The notes under the pieces: model-generated
The model's database searches: none
Seen by the model: only the letters and a program-made list of their open reading frames with translations
What the model was told of the DNA's origin: nothing
Position numbers and translations under genes: made by a program
Shown here: one piece after another, positions 9,721 through 16,697 of the stretch
Layout of the letters: the number at the start of each line of letters is the position of its first letter
Numbering within the stretch: position 1 is the stretch's first letter
Origin: Planctomyces sp. SH-PL62
GTDB lineage: Bacteria > Planctomycetota > Planctomycetia > Isosphaerales > Isosphaeraceae
Assembly: GCF_001610895.1 (NCBI RefSeq)
Contig: NZ_CP011273.1
Location: 186,001 to 250,000 of the forward strand
Direction: 5' to 3'
DNA length: 64,000 bases

Positions 9721-10321
9721 ACCCAAGCCCGCCGCCTCCTCCGCGCTCGCCGACCCGGATTTCGGCGCCTCGGCGCGGCCTCGGGGGCCGTTCGCGACCC
9801 GCGAGTCCAAGCTCCTGATCGCGGCGGCGGCGTTCCAGCTCCTCGTCCTGGGCTGGATGATCGGCGGGACGTTGCTGGCGTTTCGCGAGACGCGGACCGT
9901 CCTCCTGAAAGTCGAGCCGGTCGATCCCCGCGACCTGTTCCGGGGCGAGTACGTGATCCTCGCCTATGACTTCGGCCGCGTCCCCCCCGAGGGGATCGAG
10001 GGCCTCCCCGGCCCTTTCACGGCCGAGAATTTCGACGACTGGCACGATCGCCCCGTCTTCGTGCCGCTGATCCCCGAGGAGGGCGGGATGGGCCGATACG
10101 CCGCCGGCCCCCCCAGAAGCACGCCTCCGCCGGACGGCGTTCCTTTCCTCCAGGGGACGCTGGAAGAGCCCTCGCGGATCGTCTTCGGCATCGAGACCTA
10201 CTACGTCCAGGAGGGGGGAGGAGCCCCCTACGAAGCCGCCGCCCGCGACCACAAGCTCTGGGCCCGCGTCGCCCTGAACCGCTCCGGCCATGGGACGCTG
10301 CAGGGGCTCGAGATCGATTGA
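9707..10321 (+). CDS. GDYXXLXY family membrane-anchored protein
   Basis: 204 residues with one membrane helix at residues ~40-60 (LLIAAAAFQLLVLGWMIGG). After it comes the family signature RDLFRGEYVILAYDF, matching the GDYXXLXY pattern with E for D. The remainder is probably periplasmic. The start overlaps the DUF2157 stop region, with a strong GAAGGAGG site six bases upstream, so the two are translationally coupled. The pair probably forms one membrane complex; its function is unknown. Confidence 0.85.
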   Translation: MSLPEPKPAASSALADPDFGASARPRGPFATRESKLLIAAAAFQLLVLGWMIGGTLLAFRETRTVLLKVEPVDPRDLFRGEYVILAYDFGRVPPEGIEGLPGPFTAENFDDWHDRPVFVPLIPEEGGMGRYAAGPPRSTPPPDGVPFLQGTLEEPSRIVFGIETYYVQEGGGAPYEAAARDHKLWARVALNRSGHGTLQGLEID

Positions 10322-10607
10322 GCCTCCGCTGGTGCAATCCTGCTTCCCTCGACGGAGAGGCGGATGCGCAGCGTTGGACGAGGGGGCGCCGAGCACGGGG
10401 GCCGTCGCCCCCTCGGTTGTTCCGAGATGACGGCCGAATCAATCAAGCGCAAGGCCGTCGCGGGTTCTTTATTTGTCATGGGGCTATGGCATCACGTTTG
10501 CGTTATTGCTCTGGCGTTGGCGTCGAGGCCGGCCGGGGACCGAGTGGTCCGGTCGCGGCCCTCAGCCGGAGCATTCCCATAGCCATCCAGGCGAAAGGAT
10601 CACGACC

Positions 10608-10778
10608 ATGTTGCGCTGGGCTATCGTCTTCTTCGTGCTCGCGCTGATCGCGGGCTTCCTGGGCTTTGGCGGCATGCAGAGCGACCTGGCGGGGATCGCC
10701 AAGATCCTGGTCTTCGTCTTCCTCGTGCTGTTCGTGGTCGCGCTGGTCATGGGCCGTTCCGGTCCACCCGCCGTATAA
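10608..10778 (+). CDS. DUF1328 (YtjA-type) small membrane protein
   Basis: 56 residues: MLRWAIVFFVLALIAGFLGF then GIAKILVFVFLVLFVVAL, two membrane helices around a short loop (GGMQSDLAG). This is the exact layout of the DUF1328/YtjA family, small inner-membrane peptides of unknown role common in Gram-negative bacteria. The ATG has a GAAAGGA site nine bases upstream. A strong terminator lies ~30 bp downstream, so the gene is probably monocistronic. Confidence 0.9.
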   Translation: MLRWAIVFFVLALIAGFLGFGGMQSDLAGIAKILVFVFLVLFVVALVMGRSGPPAV

Positions 10779-10810
10779 TCGGCGTCGATCCATCAAGGAT
10801 CAAGCCATCG

Positions 10811-10865
10811 AAAAGGGCCGGGGACGGACGCTGCAAGAAGCGTCGCGTCCCCGGCCCTTTTTTCT
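10811..10865 (+). terminator. Strong rho-independent terminator
   Basis: AAAAGGGCCGGGGACG pairs with CGTCCCCGGCCCTTTT, with an inner GACGC/GCGTC extension, followed by a run of T. The A tract before and the U tract after make it a bidirectional-looking intrinsic terminator. It lies just after the DUF1328 gene. Confidence 0.85.
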
Positions 10866-10928
10866 GACCGTCGCGGATTTTCGGGGGCCACACAATGTCC
10901 TTCCCTCGCGGGGGGGAAGACCGTCGTC

Positions 10929-11894
10929 TCAGCCTTGCGAGGTCGCGCCGAACAGTTCGGTGGAGAAATAGCGTTCCATGCGGTCGGGGAAGACCGTGAG
11001 GATGCGGGCTTCGGGCCCGAGGCGTTGGGCGACCGTCATCGCGGCCCGGTAGTTGAGGCCGGAGCTGGGCCCGATGGGGAATCCCTTGCGGATCAGGCGA
11101 CGGGCGACTTCCATGGATTCGTCGTCGGAGACGTCAAGCTCCACCAGGGACGCCGCGCGGTCGGCGCGGAATTTCGTGTAGATGGCGGAGAGGCCGTCGA
11201 TCACGCCGGGAATCCGACCGCTGAACGAGCAGCACTCCGCCCCCGCCCCGCCGATCGCGGCGCCGCCGACGGGCCTTGCGGCGAAGGCGGTGGGCGAGCA
11301 GCCGTGATCGCACAGGCCCTCGAACAGGCCGACGAGCGTCCCGCCGGTGCCGACCCCGCTGACGACGGCGTCGACCCGACCGCCGGGGATCTGCGCCAGG
11401 ACTTCCTGGGTGGTGCGGCTCCGGTGCGCGGCGGGGTTGTCCGGGTTCTCGAACTGGAGCGGCTGGAACGCCCCGCGCTCGTCGGCGACGGCCGCCGCGG
11501 CGGCGAGGGCACCGAGAATGCCCTCGCCTCGGGGTGAGAACTGGACCTCACCGCCGTACGCCTCGATCATCAGCCGGCGCTCGCGGCTGACCCCCTCGGG
11601 CATGACCGCGACGAACTTCAGGCCGAGCTGCGCCGAGGCCAGGGCCATGGCGATGCTCGTCGAGCCGCTCGACGCCTCGACGACGGTCCCCCCCGGCGGG
11701 ACCGTCCCGGTGCGCACCGCCTTGTGCAGGATGTGGCAGGCGATGCGGTCCTTCGTCGAGCCGCTGGGGTTGAGGAACTCGAGCTTGCACCAGATCGTCG
11801 GCCCGTCCGGATCGAGCCGGACGGGGATCAACGGCGTCGCCGCCGCGCGGTCGAGATAGTGGTTGACGTCGGGAAGCCGGGCGCCGGTGTTCAC
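10929..11894 (-). CDS. Cysteine synthase-like PLP-dependent enzyme
   Basis: 321 residues, close to the size of CysK/CysM. Motifs: NPSGSTKDRIA with the Schiff-base lysine near residue 45, VVEASSGSTSIAMALAS at the substrate loop, and GVGTGGTLVGLF, the phosphate-binding glycine loop, near residue 180. These enzymes form C-S or related bonds at the beta carbon of (O-activated) serine in the cytoplasm. A GTG start at 11894 is chosen because a GAGGT site precedes it and alignment of the N-terminus (LPDVNHYLDRAAATPLIPV) begins there; longer versions run into the neighbouring gene. The exact donor (sulfide, thiosulfate or another nucleophile) cannot be told from sequence. Confidence 0.85.
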   Translation of the reverse strand: MNTGARLPDVNHYLDRAAATPLIPVRLDPDGPTIWCKLEFLNPSGSTKDRIACHILHKAVRTGTVPPGGTVVEASSGSTSIAMALASAQLGLKFVAVMPEGVSRERRLMIEAYGGEVQFSPRGEGILGALAAAAAVADERGAFQPLQFENPDNPAAHRSRTTQEVLAQIPGGRVDAVVSGVGTGGTLVGLFEGLCDHGCSPTAFAARPVGGAAIGGAGAECCSFSGRIPGVIDGLSAIYTKFRADRAASLVELDVSDDESMEVARRLIRKGFPIGPSSGLNYRAAMTVAQRLGPEARILTVFPDRMERYFSTELFGATSQG

Positions 11895-11986
11895 GGGGAC
11901 CTCGCGGGCTGCTGGTGGTCGTTCGCATCGAGATCGATGCCGTCCCGGACAGCTTACGCCATCCTCGCGGCGGTCGGGATCGACGG

Positions 11987-12970
11987 TCAGACGGCCGGAG
12001 GCGTCGAGGTGGTCGGCCGGGGCGTCCGGGCGATGGCGATCAGGCGTCGTAGGCCCCACCACATCAGCACGAGCCCGATCGCGTAGAACGGCAACCAGAC
12101 GACCTGGCCGACGACGAAGATCGTCAGGGCCTTGCCCAGGTCGAGCAAGCGGGTGAGCGAGCTCTGCCAGGTGCGCGCCAACTGCGTGGGGAAGTCGGCC
12201 ACGACGGGCGCGGGGGGCTGGAAGCGGTCGCGCTCGCGGATCGTCAGCGTCAGGGTGGCGAGCGAAGAGAGGTTCTGGAGCACGCGGAGGCGGCCCTGCA
12301 TCTGCTCGACCTCGCCCCGGACGCGGGCGAGTTCCACCTCCACCTTCAGCACCTCTTCAAGCTGGCCCGAGCGTTCTTCCAGGATCTTCTTGAGCGTCTC
12401 CTCCTCGACCAGCTTGTTCTTGATCCGGGCCTCGACGTCGTAGAACTCGGCGGTGACGTCCTGGGACTTGCGGTTGAACTGCACGAGTTCGCCCAGCGCC
12501 ATGATCGAGCGGACGAGGCCGTCGAAGCGGTCGACCGGGACGCGGAGCCGCCAGAATTGCGAGCGGAGCGAGCCCGGCGAGCCGGTCATGTTCTCCTCGG
12601 CGATGTACCCGCCCGACGAGGCGACCAGCTCGCCGACCATGGCGGCCACGGGGTCCACCGCATCGACGGCCAGGTCGAGCGTGGCGTCGTAGATGACCTT
12701 GCGGGAGATTCCGGCGTCTGTGGGCGCAGCGGCCTCGGCCGGTGCCTCGGGTGCCGTCGCGGCGTGCATCCCCATCATGCCCCCCGCCATCCCCCCACCT
12801 CCGTCGGAGTCCGCCGAGATCACCTGGCCGGGGGCCGGCACCTTGTAATTGGCGTAATGCGACGCCGCAGGGGCTTCCGCCGTCTTCATCTGCGCCTCGT
12901 ATCCCGCCTCGCCGCAGCCGGTCAGCGGGAGGAGCACCATGGTCAGGAGGAAGCTGGCGGGTGATTGCAT
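11987..12970 (-). CDS. DUF4349 lipoprotein
   Basis: 327 residues. The N-terminus MQSPASFLLTMVLLPLTGC is a lipoprotein signal with the lipobox LTGC. A Gly/Met/Ala-rich linker follows, then a DUF4349 core from residue ~90 (VIYDATLDLAVDAVDPVAAM, SGGYIAEENMTG, FWRLRVPVDRFDGL). Residues ~190-240 form a coiled coil (ERSGQLEEVLKVEVELARVR), and a C-terminal membrane helix lies around residues 280-305 (VVWLPFYAIGLVLMWWGL). The architecture is typical of DUF4349 proteins of unknown function. It precedes the cysteine-synthase-like gene by ~90 bp on the same strand. Confidence 0.9.
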   Translation of the reverse strand: MQSPASFLLTMVLLPLTGCGEAGYEAQMKTAEAPAASHYANYKVPAPGQVISADSDGGGGMAGGMMGMHAATAPEAPAEAAAPTDAGISRKVIYDATLDLAVDAVDPVAAMVGELVASSGGYIAEENMTGSPGSLRSQFWRLRVPVDRFDGLVRSIMALGELVQFNRKSQDVTAEFYDVEARIKNKLVEEETLKKILEERSGQLEEVLKVEVELARVRGEVEQMQGRLRVLQNLSSLATLTLTIRERDRFQPPAPVVADFPTQLARTWQSSLTRLLDLGKALTIFVVGQVVWLPFYAIGLVLMWWGLRRLIAIARTPRPTTSTPPAV

Positions 12971-13156
12971 GGTCGGGCCTTTCGTCGAAGAACCGCATCG
13001 TGGCGAGGGAAAGGGGCGTTCCTCTTCTTAGACGTTGGGACAGGCCGTTTTGATAGTCGGCGACATGAAAATCGTGGGGGAGCGCCTATCGACCGGCGCG
13101 CCGCCGACGTTCCGGACTCGGGTCGACGATTCGATGATCCGCGACCTCGGCGGATT

Positions 13157-15085
13157 TCAAGTCGGGTCGAGGTGGTTCCGCATCCAGAGTTCGAGCATGA
13201 GGAGGGCCCAGAGGCGGTGGCCGTGCTCGCGGCGGCCGGAGGTGTGCTCGTCGACGAGGTTGCGGATCTGGTCGGGGCGGAAGAGGCCGCGTTCGAGGGT
13301 GGAGCGGTCGAGGAGGACCTCGGTCAGCTCGGATTTCAGCTCGTCGCGGAACCAGCGGCCGACGGGGACGCCGAAGCCCATCTTGCGGCGGGTGCGGATG
13401 GGTTCGGGGATGAGGTCGGCGAACGCGCGCTTGAGGACCACCTTGGATCGCCCAGGTCGGATCCGCATCTTTCGGTCGATGGGCATCGCCGCCGCCAGCT
13501 CGACGACGCGGTGATCGAGGAACGGCCCCCGACACTCAAGGCCGTGGGCCATGCTCGCCATGTCCACCTTGTGCAAAAGGTCGCCGGGAAGGTAGGTGAG
13601 CAGGTCGCAGGCCATGGCCCGGGTCACGACGTCGCGGCCCGACGCCTCGGCGAGGGCGCGATCGAGGATCGAGGCGGGGTCGGCCGATTCGGGGTCGTCC
13701 AGGCCCGAGGCGTAGGAGGCGAGGCGGTCGAGCTGGTCGTCGGCGTAGAGCGCGAGCCGTTGGTCCTCGTCGAAGGTCGTCATCCAGCCCAGGTAGCGTC
13801 GGGACGCCGGCTCGTCGATCCGCTCGAAGACCCGCTCCAGCGCCCGCAGCCGCGACTTGGCCTTGCCGGATCGGGGCAGGATGCGGGCCGTCATCCGGCC
13901 GAGTGCACGGGCGCCGACGGGAAGGCGCTGGAAGAGTTCGGTCAGGGCGAGGGCGCGGTAGCGGTCGTAGCCGCCGAACAGCTCGTCGCCGGCGTCGCCG
14001 GTCAGGGCGACGGTGACCTCGCGGCGGGTCTCGCGGGCGACGTGCCAGGTCGGCAGCGCCGAGCTGTCGGCGAACGGCTCGTCGAACTGCCGGGCCAGGG
14101 CCGGGAGGGTCTGCCACGCTTCCGGCTCGACGCGGAACGTGCGGTGCTCCGTGCCGATCGCCTTCGCGGCGGCCTCGGCGAAGGCCGTCTCGTCGTAGGC
14201 GGGGTCGGGGAAGCCGATGGCGAACGTCTTCACCGGCCGGGTCGAGGCGCGCTGCATGAGCCCCGCGATGATCGTCGAGTCGACGCCGCCGGAGAGGAAC
14301 GCGCCCAGCGGCACGTCGGCGATCATCTGCTCGCGCACGGCGGAGTCGAGGGTGGCGCGAAGCTCCTCGGCGTCTTCCTCGAACGGCCGCCGACGCTCCA
14401 GGTTCCAGTCCGGGTTCCAGTAGCGTTCGATCCGGAGGCCGCCGTCGCGCCAGACCGCGAAGTGGCCCGGCGGGAGCTTGTGCACCCCCTGGAGGATCGT
14501 CCGGGGATGCGGGATGTATCCCAGGGTGAGGTACTGATCGACGGCCGCCGGGTCGACGCGGCGGGGGATCTCGGACTCCGGCAGCGCCAGGAGCGCCTTC
14601 AGTTCGCTGGCGAAGGTCAGCCGGCCGCCGTGGTTGCGATACAGCAGCGGCTTCTGCCCCATCCGGTCGCGGGCCAGGGTCAGGGTGCGCCGGGGGGCGT
14701 CCCAGATCGCCAGCGCGAACATGCCCCGGAGCAGGCCGAACATCGCGGGTCCCTCGTCCTCATAGAGATGGACGAGGACCTCGGTGTCGCCGGTCGATCG
14801 CAGGGTGTGGCCCCTGGCTTCGAGCCGGTGTCGGAGCGCGGGGAAGTTGTAGATCTCGCCGTTGAAGACGGTCCAGACGGTGCCATCCTCGTTCGAGAGG
14901 GGCTGACGGCCCCCCGGCAGGTCGACGATCGCCAGCCTTCGGAATCCCAGCGCCGCATGGGCGTCGCGATGGACGCCGGCGTCGTCGGGCCCGCGATGGA
15001 CGATCCGGTCCATCATCGCCGCCAGACGGTCCTCCCCCAGTGCCAAGGCCGGATCGCTCCAGACTGCTCCGCAGATACCGCACAT
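13157..15085 (-). CDS. asnB: Asparagine synthetase (glutamine-hydrolysing)
   Basis: 642 residues. The chosen start exposes MCGICGAVWSD, placing the catalytic Cys at position 2 after Met removal, as required for the class II glutaminase domain (residues ~1-200, with FNGEIYNFPALR and TVWTVFNGE). The synthetase domain has the PP-loop motif SGGVDSTIIAGL near residue 265 and later GGYDRYRA. The enzyme converts aspartate, glutamine and ATP to asparagine. The length fits the ~600-650-residue AsnB family of planctomycetes, whose members can also act in surface-polysaccharide clusters as amidotransferases. A small lipoprotein gene lies immediately upstream. Confidence 0.92.
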   Translation of the reverse strand: MCGICGAVWSDPALALGEDRLAAMMDRIVHRGPDDAGVHRDAHAALGFRRLAIVDLPGGRQPLSNEDGTVWTVFNGEIYNFPALRHRLEARGHTLRSTGDTEVLVHLYEDEGPAMFGLLRGMFALAIWDAPRRTLTLARDRMGQKPLLYRNHGGRLTFASELKALLALPESEIPRRVDPAAVDQYLTLGYIPHPRTILQGVHKLPPGHFAVWRDGGLRIERYWNPDWNLERRRPFEEDAEELRATLDSAVREQMIADVPLGAFLSGGVDSTIIAGLMQRASTRPVKTFAIGFPDPAYDETAFAEAAAKAIGTEHRTFRVEPEAWQTLPALARQFDEPFADSSALPTWHVARETRREVTVALTGDAGDELFGGYDRYRALALTELFQRLPVGARALGRMTARILPRSGKAKSRLRALERVFERIDEPASRRYLGWMTTFDEDQRLALYADDQLDRLASYASGLDDPESADPASILDRALAEASGRDVVTRAMACDLLTYLPGDLLHKVDMASMAHGLECRGPFLDHRVVELAAAMPIDRKMRIRPGRSKVVLKRAFADLIPEPIRTRRKMGFGVPVGRWFRDELKSELTEVLLDRSTLERGLFRPDQIRNLVDEHTSGRREHGHRLWALLMLELWMRNHLDPT

Positions 15086-15161
15086 GGCCGAGCCTTTCGC
15101 CGAGTCCCGACGCGTCCGTCGACCGGACGTCCGGGTTCCAGGATAGCAGGCCCGGCCCGGC

Positions 15162-15353
15162 TCAGCGACGACCGCTCGACATCGACGACGAATCGGGCGC
15201 GAACTCGGGCGTCCACGCGCCCCAGTACACGTTTTCCAACGGTCCGCGCAAGGCGTTGACGAAGCCGTGCTCCTCGCCGACGTCCGTGTGATTCGTCGAG
15301 GCGCAGCCGCAGAGGGCCAGTAATGCCGCCGCCAGCATGACCAGACGTCGCAT
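15162..15353 (-). CDS. Small lipoprotein
   Basis: 63 residues. MRRLVMLAAALLALCGCAST is a textbook lipoprotein signal with the lipobox LCGC. The mature part, NHTDVGEEHGFVNALRG to the end, contains ENVYWGAWTPEF and resembles nothing I recognise. It sits ~75 bp upstream of asnB on the same strand. Confidence 0.65.
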   Translation of the reverse strand: MRRLVMLAAALLALCGCASTNHTDVGEEHGFVNALRGPLENVYWGAWTPEFAPDSSSMSSGRR

Positions 15354-15718
15354 GATCCACTCCTCACTTCTCACCGACCGCGGTCCCGCGCCGGATTATT
15401 GCGTTCGCCCTAGCTCGTGCAAGCCCGATCCGAGCCCAGGTCGATCGCTGGACTCCCACTCCCCGATTCGCGTCTCGGAGGAGCAGGCCGATCCGGCGTC
15501 CTCGACGAACGGTAAGGCCGTGAAATCGCGGCGAGCCCCGTCGACGGCCCCGATCGTGGCCTAGTTGTTGAGTGTCGCGAATCGGAATGGGGAGCGGCGA
15601 AGGGGCCGCGAAGCGACGGCGGCGGGGGTCGGCGATGAGGCCGGACTCCGCCGCTCGGGGAAGGGCTCGACCGCCCCCCGATCGCGTGAGATGGACATGA
15701 TGGGGAAGGAGTGCGTTG
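15354..15718. other. Divergent intergenic region
   Basis: Lies between the small lipoprotein gene (minus) and the PEP-CTERM gene (plus) and must hold both promoters. No repeat or hairpin was noticed. An AAGGAG ribosome binding site lies at 15706-15711, seven bases before the plus-strand ATG. Confidence 0.4.
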
Positions 15719-16465
15719 ATGCGGAGATTGGGCGCCTTGGCTCGATTCGGGTTTGCGCCCGCGGCTTTCCTGGGCCTCGGGTTGGGTTCGGCCTCGGCGG
15801 GGTTGGTGCTCACCGTCGAGGCCCCGGGACGGCAGGAGACCTCCGTGGCCGGGGTGACCACCGAACGGTTCGAGAGCTTCGCGACCGGCTGGACGAGTTC
15901 GCTGTCGACGGCCGTGGGGTCGATCACCTCGGGGAACATGTTCGTCCTGAACGCCGACCAGTACGGCGGCGCGGGGGGGACTGGGAAGTATCTGGCGGTC
16001 GGCGGCGGGAACGACCCGACGACGTTGCAGTTCAACGCCGCGCAGGCGTATTTCGGCTTCTGGTGGTCGGCGGCCGATCCATCGAATTATCTCGAAATCT
16101 ACTCGGGCTCGGCCCTGCTCGCCAGATTCGACCCCACGACGGCCCTGGAGGCGCTGTCGTACGAGTACAAGGGGAATCCGACGGCCCCCTTCGAGGGCTG
16201 GAACTACGGCGAGAAGTACGCGTACCTGAACTTCGCCGGGACCGCCGGGACGACGTTCGACCGGGTCGTCTTCATGAACCCCAACAGCGGCAGTCGACTG
16301 GAGTTGGACAATTTCAGCATCCGAAACGCGGCCGTCGACGGGCTGCCGGGGACCGTGATCGACGGCGTCGAAGCCGTCCCCGAGCCCTCCTCGTTCGCGA
16401 TGGCCGGGGTGGCGTCGGCGCTCGCCCTGGGCTTCGCCGCCCGTCGGGGGAGGAAGGCCCGCTGA
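15719..16465 (+). CDS. PEP-CTERM sorting domain protein
   Basis: 248 residues. Signal peptide in residues 1-26 (ending GSASAG), a beta-rich domain (YFGFWWSAADPSNYLEIYSG, YLNFAGTAGTTFDRVVF), then the sorting tail VPEPSSFAMAGVASALALGF followed by AARRGRKAR. That tail is the Pro-Glu-Pro motif, hydrophobic helix and basic end recognised by the exosortase/PEP-CTERM system. The ATG at 15719 has an AAGGAG site. No exosortase gene is in the window. The body resembles the lectin-like or PEP-CTERM-associated beta-sandwich proteins of planctomycetes; its ligand is unknown. Confidence 0.88.
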   Translation: MRRLGALARFGFAPAAFLGLGLGSASAGLVLTVEAPGRQETSVAGVTTERFESFATGWTSSLSTAVGSITSGNMFVLNADQYGGAGGTGKYLAVGGGNDPTTLQFNAAQAYFGFWWSAADPSNYLEIYSGSALLARFDPTTALEALSYEYKGNPTAPFEGWNYGEKYAYLNFAGTAGTTFDRVVFMNPNSGSRLELDNFSIRNAAVDGLPGTVIDGVEAVPEPSSFAMAGVASALALGFAARRGRKAR

Positions 16466-16527
16466 TCGAGGAGCCGGAGGATTCCGCCGCGTCGCCTCGG
16501 GCCTCCCGGGGCGATGGCGCTTTTGAC

Positions 16528-16543
16528 ATTCCCCGCGGGGAAT
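16528..16543. promoter_or_regulatory. 16-bp perfect palindrome
   Basis: ATTCCCCGCGGGGAAT is a perfect palindrome between the PEP-CTERM and LEPR-XLL genes, ~150 bp before the latter's start. It could be a binding site for a dimeric regulator or a short hairpin. There is no U tract. Confidence 0.3.
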
Positions 16544-16697
16544 CTAGGTTCAGGATGGAGGAGCCCGGTTCCCGGGGCCTTTTAGGTCTCGCGACCGGCC
16601 ACGACCACGCCGACCTCCTCTCCCCCCTCCGCGCCACGGTCGGCGCTTTCCATCCGTCACGGGAATCGGCCCGTCGTCACGCAACTGGAGTCGAACC

